DNA from: Molossus alvarezi
Lineage: Eukaryota; Chordata; Mammalia; Chiroptera; Molossidae
Length of the DNA: 64,000 bases
Reading direction: 5' to 3'
NCBI GenBank assembly: GCA_037176705.1
Contig: CM073886.1
Span: 16,142,501-16,206,500 of the forward strand
Below, in pieces: positions 45,001-57,700 of this stretch. Within the stretch, counting starts at the first letter, position 1. Each line of letters starts with the position of its first letter. Position numbers and translations under genes: made by a program. The notes under the pieces are model-generated. The model saw nothing but the letters and a program-made list of their open reading frames with translations, did no database searches and had not been told where the DNA came from.

Positions 45001-48000
45001 CTCCTCTTGTGTGACTTGGGGAAGCCACTGTCACTTACTCACCCATCTGAAAGCCACTGGTAACCAGGGCTGCCCAAGCCAGCCGAGCGGGAATAGACCT
45101 CAACTCGGTCAGCCACCATGAAAGCTGAGTAGAAACCCACTCCAAACTGGCCGATGATCTTGCTGCTGGCCTCTGCCTGGTTCTGCAGCGCATCCAGAAA
45201 GGCCTGTGGTAGCAAAGGCTGGTCAGAGAGAACTGACATTTGTGGCTCTGTGTGTGTGCTCTTCTAACAAGGGCTAAGATCACACTTAGTCCTTAAGACA
45301 ACCACACTGAATACTTTTTCACCTATTTTACACACGGAGAACAATGGCATAGAGTGGTAAAGTGACTCGCCCAAAGAACCCCAGCTAAGCAGCAGAGGGT
45401 TCTATATTTGAACCGCAGGGCCCGTAACTTTGCCTGGCGGCTGCAGGCCTGCAGATCACACCCCCAAGTGTGAGGACGGGCAGCGTGAGTGAGTGCACGC
45501 ATCCGCCCTACAGGAAAGAGGAGCAGCAGCTTCCTGGCTAGCGCAGCCCGAGGTTCAGCAGGTGAAGGGAGTGTGACACACATGCCCAGGTGTTTCTTCT
45601 GCATGTCTCCTAGAATCTAAACTTCGTGGGGAAAGGATACATACCAAGTGCATGCTTTGTATGGTACCACCAGGCACTTAACTATTATAACTCATGTTAT
45701 CAAATGTCCTAAGATTAAAAATTAAGTAAAATGAACACACTCAGATCTGTGAATGAATACTGTCCAACAGAATGCTCCGCGATGATAAAAATGTCCTATA
45801 TGGTCCAGTATGGTGGCTGCTGACCTCATTTGGCTACTGAGCACTTTAAAAGTGGCTAGTATTGTCCTGGCCGGTTTGGCTCAGCAGTTAGAGTGTCGAC
45901 CCACAGAACAGAGTCATGGGTTCAATTCCAGTCAAGGGCATTGTTTATGGTTCAATCCCTGGCCCTGATCAGGGTCGTACGGGAGGCAACCAATCAATAT
46001 ATCACACATCAATGTATGTTTCTCTCTTTCTTTCTCTCTCCCTCCCTTCCATTCTATCTGAAAATCAATGAAAAAATATCCTAGGGTGAAGATTTTTTTT
46101 AAAAGTAGCTAGTGCAACTGAGGAGCCAAATTTTAAGTTGTATTTAACTTTAATTTAAATTCAAACAGCCACATGCAGCTAGTGGCTACTGCATGAGATA
46201 GCACAGACTTTCCTCGATAGAAATACAACAATAAATGTAATGGGGGGAATAAGTTATGATAAAGAAGTTTTTTAAAAGTGGGAATTTCAGGTGGGGTCTA
46301 AAAAAAATAAAATAAACGTGGAAATTTCTGTGTATCACTTTGGACCAATAATTAGACTATTTTCAAGTACTTGGCACTAAGTGCCATTTTAGGCACCACC
46401 TGGGCCACAAAACAAACAAAAAGAATGTGGTCACCAAGGAGAGGCACAAAGGCAACTGAGGGCCACCAGCCTTAGTCTTGGGCTGGCACAAAAGCCGCTG
46501 GAGGAGGACACCTTGACCACTAACACTTGCCTCCCCCCAGAGGCTTCAAGTCACACCAGCAACCAACCACCCCCAATGGTCACTGGGTTTCCACAGAGGG
46601 TTCTGAAAAACCGTCCTGCCCACAGACACTGCAGGCCAAATTTATTCTTATGAACCATGTTGTGAGAGAGGAAGAACGTTTCTTTCTGCCATCCTCTTTG
46701 CCTCAAGCCTATGCAGCTCGGGTAATCGCTGAGACACGACTTGAAGAGAAGCTTCAGGAGGCAGAATGGCACACTCTAGACCAGTGGTTCTCCACCTTCC
46801 TAATGCCATGACCCTTTAACACAGCTCCTCATGTTGTGGTGACCCCCAACCATAAAATTATTTTCGTTGCTACTTTATAATTTTGCTACTGTTATGCATC
46901 ACCACTGAAAATATGTGTTTTCCGATGGTCTTAGGCAACCCGTGAAAGGGTCGTTCGACCCCCAAAGGGGTCATGACCCACAGGTTGAGAACCACTGCTC
47001 TAGACTCAGACCAACAGGCTTTGAACCTAGAGCCAGTCAATTTCCACCTATGCATAAAGAACTGATTCCAGCCTTTTCATCTATAAAATAATAGCAACTT
47101 CCTGAGATGCCCCCATGACAATACAGTGAAATCGTGTCACATGGTGTTTCCACAGCAGCGACACAGAGCTCCCCCAGAGCACATTCCTATTGAAGCTGGC
47201 ATTCAAAGCGAGCTGGCCTATCCTCTCCAGGGGGAGCCACCTTTCAAGGAGAGGAAGGAAGGAAAAATGGGAGTGCTTACCTTTGAACCTGACTTAGCGA
47301 TTGTTCCCAGGTTGGATACCAACTCTTCCTGTGTCATCCCAATGCCAGTATCCTAAGGAGAGAGACATGCTAAGCACTAAAGTGTTGGCACCTGGGGAGG
47401 TGGGATGAGGTGCATGGACAGGCCTGGGGCACAAGTGGCATCAATTACACTTGCCATGAAGGGCCCAGCAAAGTAATGCCACACAGTCATCAGAAAAGAC
47501 AAATTCTAGTCATATCAGCCACACCTCACAAGAAAACCTCACTAGAAAATTGACACAAAAATCAAAGAGAAAAAAACCGATCCAAAAATAGAACTGCACA
47601 GAGTGTCACTTGATTTTCGACAAAGTTTCCAAGGTAATTTGATGGAAAACTGACAACCAAATGGTGCTGAAATACTGATAGCCACATGCAAAAAAATTAA
47701 TCTCAACCCTAACCTTACACATACACAAAAATAGATCATAGACTCAAATGTAAGAGCTAAGACTATATAACACTTCTAGAAGAAAATGCAGAAGAATATT
47801 TTTATAACTTTGGCATAAGCAGACATTTCTTAGGTCACTAAAAGTTGACACGTAAAAGAAAAAAGTGAATAACTGGACTTCATTGAAATATAAAATGTTT
47901 GTTTTTATTTTATTTTATTTTTCTTTATTGATTTTTTGAGGGAGAGGAGAGAGAGACAGAAACATCAATGAGAGAGAAGATCAATTGGCTGCCTCCTTCA

Positions 48001-49919
48001 TGCCCCTCACGGAGGACCAGGCCCACAACCTGGACATATGCTCTGACTGGGAATCAAACAGGCGACTTCTTGGTGCATGGGTCGACGCTCAACCTCTGAG
48101 CCACACCAGCCGGGCAAAAATGTTTGCTTTTAAAAAGCCACCCCTAAGAAAATAAAAAGGCAATCCACAGACTGAGAGAAGATATCTGTAAAATATATAT
48201 CTGAATAGGACTTATCAAGAATATTAAACAATTCTTACAACTCGCCCAGCCAGTGTGGCTCAGTGGATTGAGCATCATTCCATGGACTGAAGGGTCCTGG
48301 TTCGATTCTTGGTCAAGGCACATGCCCAGGTTGTGGGCTGGATCCCACAGTGTGGGGTGTGCAGGAGATAGCCGATCGATGTATCACTCTCACATCGATG
48401 TTCTATCTCTTTCTCCCTTCCTCTCTCTCTAAAAAAATCAATGAAAATATATATAAAAGAAAAAAGAATTCTTACAACTCAATGAAGACAAATAACCTGA
48501 TTAAAAATGAGCAAAAGTATCTGAATAGACATTTCACAAAGATATACAAATGACAAACACATGAAAAGACACTCAATAGCATTAATCATTAGAGAAATAC
48601 AAATTAAAAACCATAACAAGATAGCCACTAGGATGGTTAAAATTAGACTGACAATAACAAGTGTTAACAAGGACGTGAAACAGCTGGAATTCTCAAATGG
48701 CACTAGAGGAAATGTAAAATTGGATATCCAATTTGGAAGAGTTTGTCAGTTTCTTTTTTTAATATGTTTTTATTGATTTTTTAGAGAGAGGAAGGGGAGA
48801 GAGAGAAACATCAATCAGCCACCTCCTGTGTGCCCCCTACTGGGGATCAAGCCTGAAACTGGGGCATGTACCCTGACCGGGAATCAAACCAGGACCTCTC
48901 AGTCCATGGGATGATGCTCAATCCACTGAGCCACATTGGCTGGGCTGGCGGTTTCTTATAAAGTTAAACAGACACTCACCTTTATGACCCAGCAACTGTA
49001 CTCCTAGGTATGTCCACACAAAGACTTAAACTCTAATGTTCACAGCAGCTCTATTCCTAACATCCCAAACTGGGAACAAATGCTCATCAACTGGTAAAGT
49101 GGACAAATTGTGATACTATATCCATATGGTGATAAAAAGGAACAAACTACTGATACATGCAATGACAAGAATAAACCTCAAAAGCACTATGCTAAGTGAA
49201 AGAAGTCAGACTCAAAAGACTACCTACTGTGTAACTCTATTTCTATGAAAGCCTAGAAAATACAAAATCATATTGACAAAAAGCAGATCAGTCGTTGCTA
49301 GGGGCAGGGAGAGAGAAAGGAATATTGGGTGTTGACATCATGATGGTACGAGTGGTTTCACAAAACTGTACACTGGTTGCCCAGGCTGGGTGGCTCAGTA
49401 GGTTAGAGCATTGCCCCATATGCCAAGGTTGGGAGTTCGATCTCCAGTCAGGGCACATACAAGCAACCAACCAATGAATGCACAACTAAGTGAAACAACA
49501 AATCTATATCTCCCTCCCCCGCTTCCCTTCTCTCTCTCTCTAATCAATTTTTAAAAATTGGTATTGTTTCTTCCAAATATTTTTTAAAAAAGAAAGTGTA
49601 TACTGGTTAAAAATCAATGATTTGTACACTTGAACTTGGTGAATTTTATTGTATGCAAATCATACCACAATAAAGCTTATTAGCCCTGGCCAGTTTGGCT
49701 CAGCGGTTAGAGCGTCGGCCTGCGGTCCGGAGAGACCCAGGTTCGGTTCCCGCTAAGGCACGTACCTCGGTTGCAGTTTGTCCCCGGCCCTGGTTGGTCG
49801 TGCGGGTGGCAGCCACTCGATGTGTCCCTTCACATCGATGTTTCTCACTTTCTCTCCCTTCCTCTCTCTCCCTCCCACTCTATCTGTACAAAAAATGGAA
49901 AAATGTCCTCGCGTGAGGA

Positions 49920-49957
<38 letters not shown>

Positions 49958-51052
49958 AATAATAATTAAAAAAAAGCTTATTAAAACAACAACAAAGAAA
50001 GGCACACACATACAGACCAGAGAGAATAAGTAATTAAAAGAGCATAAAAGATGTCTTATAGCAAAGTCCTGAGCAGGTAAACCAGTGTAGTTGGTAAAGG
50101 CAGGGAGCCCAAATGAAAAATGCCCACTTAGTCCAACTGCCGTGTATCCTGCCACCCCCACAGAGATGCACACCCCACAATTCTACCATGACTCTGGAAC
50201 GATGGTCCTGAAGCAGCTGTCTCAGGAACATAATGCCCCCTTCATGGTCAATATCTGATGAAACTCCTTTGCCTTTCTAACTTTCTGACCTTAAAATTTT
50301 CCAAAGGTTACAACAACTAAAAGTATTGCTCTGCCAAAAGAAAGATTGTGCTACAGAATATTTAATCATGAGAAAATATGCATTACAAATGAATAAGTAC
50401 AGTTAAAAATATGAAAAGGCCCTGACAGGTGTGGCTCAGTTGGTTAGAGTGTCCTCCTGTGCACCAGTCATGGGTTCAATTTCTGGTCAGGGCACATACC
50501 CAGATTTTGAGTCAGGGTACATCTGGAAGGCAATGGATCAATATTTCTCTCTTTCTGGAATTAATGAAAAACATATACTCGGGTGAGGATTAAAAAAATA
50601 CGTATGTACTCTAGCCGGTATGACTTAGTGGACTGAACACTGTCTCATGGACTGAGAGTTCCCAGTTCATTTCCTGGTCAGAATACATGCCTGGGTTGCA
50701 GGCTCCATCCCCAGTAGGGGGCGTGCAGGAGGCAGCCAATCAATGTTTCTTTCTCACATCGATGTTTCTCTCTCTCCTTCTCCCTTCCTTTCTCTCTAAA
50801 AATCAATAAAGAAAAAAAAATAAAATAAAGCCTACATAATTTTATTAACCAATATAACCCCAATAAAATCAATGAAAGTATTAAATATATTGCCCTGGCC
50901 GGTTTGGCTCAGCAGTTAGAGTGTCAGCCTGTAGTCCAGAGACCTGGGTTCGGTTCCCTTTAAGGGTGCATACCTTGGTTGCGGTTTGTCCCTGGCCCTG
51001 GTTGAGTCATGCGGGTGGCAACCACTTGATGTGTCCCTTTCATGTCGACGTT

Positions 51053-51112
<60 letters not shown>

Positions 51113-51710
51113 CCTCCCTCCCTCCCTCCCTCCCTCCCTCCCACTCTTATCTGAACTAAAAATGGAGCCCTGGCCAGTTTGGCTCAGCGGTCAGAGCGTC
51201 GGCCTGCGGTCCGGAGAGACCCGGGTTCGGTTCCCACTAAGGGCATGTACTTCGGTTGCAGTTTGTCCCCAGCCTTGGTTGGTCGTGCGGATGGCAGCCA
51301 CTCGATGTGTCCCTTCACATCGATGTTTCTCTCTCTGTCTCCCTTCCTCTCTCTCCCTCCCACTCTATCTGTACAAAAAATGGAAAAATATTCTCGGGTG
51401 AGGATAAAAAATAAATAAATAAAAATAAAAATATGAAGAATGCCTTAAAAAATAATGTATAGCCCTGGCCAGTTTTGCTCAATGGTTGGAACATCGGCCC
51501 ACGGACTGAAAGGTCAATTCCCGGTCAAGGGCACATACCTGGGTTGTATGTTCAATCCCCAGCCCCTGTTGGGGTTGTGCCAGAGGCAACTGGCCGACGT
51601 GACTCTCTCACATTAATGTTTCTTTCTCTCTCTCTCCCCCCCCCCACATTCTACTCTCTCTAAAAATCAATGGAAACAATATCCTTGGGTGAGGATTAAT
51701 AAAAGAAAAA

Positions 51711-51751
<41 letters not shown>

Positions 51752-54700
51752 TAGAAGTATAGTTTGTCCCCACCCGGTTGGGGTTGTGTGGGTGGCAACC
51801 AGTCGATGTGTCTCTCTCACGTTGATGTTTCTCTCTCTCTTCTCCCCTCTCTCCCTCCTGCTCTATCTGAAGATAAATGCAAAAAAAAAAAAAAAGTCCT
51901 CGGGTGAGGATAAAAATGTTTAGATATGTAAATTAATGCATAGACACCAAACACCTACACAGACAAATGCTAAAATGTTAATAGTAGTTATCTTTGAATA
52001 ATAGATGATTTTAAATTTTCTTCTTTTCTACTTGTGTTTTCCAAATTTTTTACATTGAGTGTTATTTTATCGCATGTTAAAACAAGTTGTTATAAAAAAA
52101 TAGTGACAGAAAACTTCCCTAATTTGGTGAAGGAAGAAGTCATTCAAGTTCAAGAAACACAGAGAGTCCCAAGTAAGAAGAACCCAAACAGGCCCACACC
52201 AAGACACAGAGTAATTAAAATGCCACAAATTAAGACAAAGAGAGAATCCTAAAAGCAGCAAGAGATAAGCAACAGGTTACCTACAAAGGGAACCCCATAA
52301 GGCTCTCAACTGACTTCTCACAAGAAACACTACAGGCCAGAAGAGAATGGCATGAAGTAATCAAAGTCATGAAAAACAAGAATCTGAATCCAAGACTACT
52401 CTACCCAGCAAGGCTATCATTCAAAATAGAAGATCAAATAAAGAGCTTCCCAGACAAAAAAAGGCTAAGGGAATACATTAGCACCAAACCAGCACTGCAA
52501 GAAATGTTGAAAGGACTGCTGTAATTAGCAGTAGAAATGGGAAGAAAAATAGAATCACACTAAACAAAAAGGGCAATAAATAAGTACATATCAATAATCA
52601 CCTTAAACGTAAATGGATTGAATGCTCCCATAAAAAGACACAGAGTAGCTGATTGGATAAGAAAGCATGACTCATCTATATGTTGTTTACAAGAGACTCA
52701 CCTCTCAACAAAAGACTTACATAGGTTGAAAGTGAAGGGAAGGAAAAAAAATTTTCCAAGCAAATGGAAAGCAAAAAAAAGCTGGGGTAGAAATTCTCAT
52801 ATCTGATAAAATAGATTTCAAAATGAAGACCATAAATAGAGACAAAGAAGGCCACTATATAATATTGAAAGGATCTATCCAACAGGAAGATATAACCTTG
52901 ATAAACATATATGCACCCAATATAGGAGCACCAAAATATATTAAAAATCTTCTGGAGGACTTCCAAGGAGAAATCGACAACAATACAATCATAGCAGGGG
53001 ACTTCAACACCCCGTTGACAGCACTGGATAGATCCTCTAGGCAAAAAATTAGCAAGGAAACAGAGACTCTAAATGAAGCACTAGACCAAATGGATTTAAT
53101 AGATATCTACAGAGAATTACACCCCAAAACTACAGAATACACATTCTTCTCAAGTGCACATGGGACATTCTCAAAGATAGACCACATGATAGGACACAAA
53201 CTAAATCTTTACAAGTTCAAGAAGACTGAAATCATATCAAGCATCTTCTCAGATCACAATGGCATGAAACTAGAAATCAATTGCAACAAGAACATGCAAA
53301 GACATTTCAACCCATGGAGGCTAAATAGCATGTTATTAAACAATGAATGGGTCACCGAGGAGATCAAGGAAGAAATTAAAAACTTCCTGGAAACCAATGA
53401 AAATGAACACACAACAACACAAAATCTATGGGATGCAGCGAAAGCAGTTCTGAGAGGGAAGTTCATAGCACTACAGGCCTACCTCAAAAAACAAGAAAAA
53501 TTTCAAATTGACTGTCTAACCTCACAACTTAAAGAATTAGAAAGCAAACAAAAAGAAAACCCCAGAGCAAGTAGAAGGAAGGAAATAGTAAAGATCAGAG
53601 CAGAAATAAATGACATAGAAACCAAAAAAACAATTCAAAGGATCAATGAAACAAAGAGCTGGTTTTTTGAAAAGATAAACAAGATTGATGGACCCTTAGC
53701 TAGACTCACCAAGAAACAAAGAGAGAGAATCCAAATACACAAAATCAGAAATGAAAGAGGAGAAGTAACAACCAACACCACGGAAATACAAAAGATCGTT
53801 AACAGATCGTTAACAACTACTACGAACAACTATATGGCAACAAATTCGACAATCTAAGCGAAATGGACAAATTTCTAGAAACACACAGTCTCCCAAAACT
53901 ACTCCCGGAAGAGATTGAAAACTTGAACAGACCAATAACAACTAAGGAAATTGAAGAGGTAATCAAGACTCTCCCAGCAAACAAAAGCCCAGGCCCAGAT
54001 GGCTTCACGGGGGAGTTTTACCGAACATTCAAAAAAGAACTAACACCCATTCTCCTCAAACTATTTCAAAAATTCAAGAAGAAGGAAGACTTCCAAACAC
54101 GTTCTATGAAGCCAGCATAATTCTAATTCCAAAACCAGAAAAAGACACTACAAAGAAAGAAAACTACAGGCCAATATCCTTGATGAACATAGACGCCAAA
54201 ATCCTGAACAAAATATTAGCAAATCGGATCCAGAAATACATCAAAAAAATTATTCACCATGACCAAGTGGGATTCATTCCAGGGATGCAAGGCTGGTACA
54301 ATATTCGCAAATCAATAAACGTGATACACCACATAAACAAAATGAAGAATAAAAACCACATGATCATATCAATAGATTCTGAAAAAGCATTCGACAAAAT
54401 CCAGCATCCATTTCTGATAAAAACGCTCAGCAATGTAGGAATAGAGGGATCATTATCTCAACATAATAAAGGCCATATATGAAAGACCTACAGCCAACAT
54501 CATACTCAATGGACAGAAACTAAAAACATTTCCATTAAGAACAGGAACAAGACAAGGATGTCCACTTTCGCCACTCTTAAGTAACATTGTACTGGAAGTC
54601 TTGGCCACAGCAATCAGACATGAAGAAAAAATAAAAGGGATCCAAATTGGAAAGGAGGAAGTGAAACTGTCATTATTTGCAGATGACATGATATTGTACA

Positions 54701-57700
54701 CAGAAAACCCTAAAGACTCCATCAAAAATCTACTAGACTTAATAAATGAATTTGGCAAAGTAGCAGGATACAAAATTAACGTCAAGAAATCGACGGCATT
54801 CTTGTACACCAATGATGAACTCACAGAAAGAGAAACTGAAAAAACAATCCCATTTACCATCGCACCAAAAAAATTACGATACCTAGGAATAAACTTAACC
54901 AAAGAAGTAAAGGACCTATTTGCAGAAAACTATAGGTCATTGAAAAAAGAAATAGAGGAAGATATAAAAAGTGGAAGCACATACCTTGTTCATGGATTGG
55001 AAGAATTAACATCATTAAAATGTCCATACTACCCAAAGCAATCTATAGATTCAATGCAATCCCCATCAAAATACCAACGACATATTTCATAGAACTAGAA
55101 CAAATACTTCAAAAGTTCATATGGAACCAAAAAAGACCCCGAATAGCCACAGCAATCTTGAAAAAGAAGGACAAAGTAGGTGGGATTACAATACCAGATA
55201 TCAGGTTATACTACAAAGCGACTGTAACCAAAACAGCCTGGTACTGGCACAAGAACAGGCATATAGACCAGTGGAACAGAACTGAAAACCCAGAAATGGA
55301 CCCAAGGCAATATGCTCAATTAATATTTGACAAAGGTGGCAGGAGCATACAGTGGAGTAAAGACAGCCTCTTTAATAAATGGTGTTGGGAAAATTGGACA
55401 GCTACATGCAAAAAAATGAAACTAGACCATCAACTTACACCATACAGAAAAATAAACTCAAAATGGATAAAAGACTTAAATGTGACCCGTGAATCCATAA
55501 AAATTCTAGAAGAAAATGTAGGCAACAAAATTTCGGACATCATACGGAGCAGAATTTTCACTGATACATCACCTAAGGCAACAGAAATAAAGGAGAAAAT
55601 GAACACCTGGGACTACATCAAACTAAAAGCTTCTGCACAGCACAGGAAACAATCATCAAAATGGAAAGGCAACCCACTGTATGGGAGAACATCATTGCCA
55701 ATGATGTATCAGATAAGGGGTTAATTTCCAGTATATATAGAGTGCTCATACAACTCCACAAAAGGAAGACAAAGAACCCAATTAAAAAATGGGCAGAGGA
55801 GCTGAATAGACACCTCTCCAAACAGGACATACAAATGGCCAAAAGACATATGAAGAAATGCTCAATATCACTAATCCTCAGAGAGATGCAAATTAAAACA
55901 ACAATGAGGTATCACCTCACACCTGTCAGAATGGCCGCCATCAAAAAATCATCAAACAACAAGTGTTGGCGAGGGTGTGGAGAAAAGGGGACTCTAATAC
56001 ACTGCTGGTGGGAATGCAGACTGGTGCAGCCGCTATGGAAAACAATATGGTGCTACCTCAAAAAATTAAAAATTGAACTCCCATTTGACCCAGTGATCCC
56101 ACTGCTGGGAATATACCCTACGAAGCCTGAAACACCAATCAGGAAGAATATATGTACCCCCATGCTCATAGCAGCACTATTTACAATAGCTAAGATCTGG
56201 AAACAGCCCAAGTGTCCACCAGTAGATGAATGGATAAAAAAGCTGTGGTACATATACACAATGGAGTACTATGCAGCGGTAAGAAAGAAAGATCTCTTAT
56301 CCTTTGAGACGACATGGAGGGACCTGGAAAGTATTATCCTAAGTGAAAGAAGCCAAGCAGAAAAAGACAAATACCACATGATCTCACTTATATACGGAAT
56401 ATAATGAACATAACAGTCTGAGGAATACAGTAGACCCAGACACATGGAAGTAGGGCACAGACTGACAGCCCTCAGAAGAGGGGATGGGGGGTAGGGGGGT
56501 GGGAAGAGATAAACCACAGAACTTATATGCATGTATGCATGACCAATGGACATGGACAACTAAGCCAGGGACAGGGCGGAGGTGGGGTGGGGTGGGGAGT
56601 GCCAATGGGGTAAAAAGTTAAAATATCTGTAACAAAAAAATAAATAAAAATTCATATTAAAAAAAAAAAAGTTGTCATAAATGTAAAGATGGTCAGCACA
56701 ATGCTTGAGGCCCAGAGACATAACAAGAAGTCAGGTCTATCTCTATCCCATGTGCAAAGAGGGCCACTTCCCAGTCACCTCAGCACAAGAGGCAGGGAGG
56801 TGTGCCACCTGCCAGGACATAGGTACCTGGATTAAGAGGTACCTGGATTGTGATGGTGCCTTTCTCAGTGTCAGTCTGCAAGTGAATCTCCATTTCTGGC
56901 AGCGTTTGGCCTTCAGACACCAGCTTGTGACGCAGTTTTTCCAAGGCATCGCTAGCATTGGAGATCAGTTCCCGTATAAACACCTACAGGAATGAAAATA
57001 AGATGCGAATACTACAGGATCTATTTGGTTACCACCATTTGCAGCAATTGCTTAAAAGGCAGAGGAAAATTGCCACAGAATGTTCAGCTTTTAACTATAA
57101 AGACTTTCCGCTTTACTCAAAGGCAGTTTCTCCAGGGCAGTAAATAAAAATGGTTAAAGGCAACTGCTTCTCCTGGACACAGCTTTGTATAGTAACCTCT
57201 AACTCTACTATTCCTTCCTGAAAATCAAGCCTGAAGTTAGGTTTCAATCTGTTAACTAAAAATTTAAGAACAGCCCTCTGAAAAACTACTTCTTTCCCAT
57301 CTCTTGCCCAGGGGTGGAAAAATATTTCCCAAACATCTCTTTCTCCTACTCACTGAAAAAAGACTCTCCAGCTTCATTTAATATGGGATCATCAAAACCT
57401 AGACCTATCATGTTCAGAATAAAAAAATGCCAAGTCCCACTTACCAACCAGTGTCTGAAAAGCACCTTTACCTCAAACAGACCTTCCACTCACAGTGAGA
57501 CCAGCACACAGGTCAGGGCCAGAGGGAAGGAAGTGAACTGATCTGACCCCCAAGGGAACAGAGGCTGGACATCACAAAGATACATGAGTATAATATTTAA
57601 CAGCATAAGACCTGGGAATATTTCCTGAAAAGTCCCTTTTAACTTTGTAATTTGGTGCTTTAGCCTTCTTCAAAATTATTCTTTGCAATCTAGTAATAAT

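Larger units (their letters stand above)
47560..49681 (+). mobile_element. Old LINE-1 (L1M-like) remnant, split by four SINEs
   Basis: Decayed L1 ORF2 C-terminus and 3' UTR: 'GACAAAGTTTCCAAGGTAAT' region, 'AATGAGCAAAAGTATCTGAA' region, 'CTATGCTAAGTGAAAGAAGT', then 'GGTGAATTTTATTGTATGCA' and AATAAAG. There are no long frames. SINEs break it at 47902, 48244, 48756 and 49379. The subfamily is not determined. Confidence 0.75.
52097..56668 (+). mobile_element. 5'-truncated LINE-1, about 4.6 kb, in TRAP1 intron 4
   Basis: Starts inside the C-terminal part of ORF1 ([11 protein letters not shown]) and runs through ORF2 to an A-rich 3' end. A 13-bp target-site duplication (AAGTTGTTATAAA / AAGTTGTCATAAA, one mismatch) is at 52084-52096 and 56669-56681. 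ORF2 is broken by frameshifts near 52700, 53800, 54470 and 55010, so the copy is dead. It lies antisense to TRAP1, the orientation better tolerated in introns. Confidence 0.95.

Noticed and set aside
9811..51418. Recurring 'protein' [22 protein letters not shown]... at many places on both strands
   Set aside because: It is the translation of the VES SINE tRNA-like head and body. It recurs with every SINE and is not a gene family.
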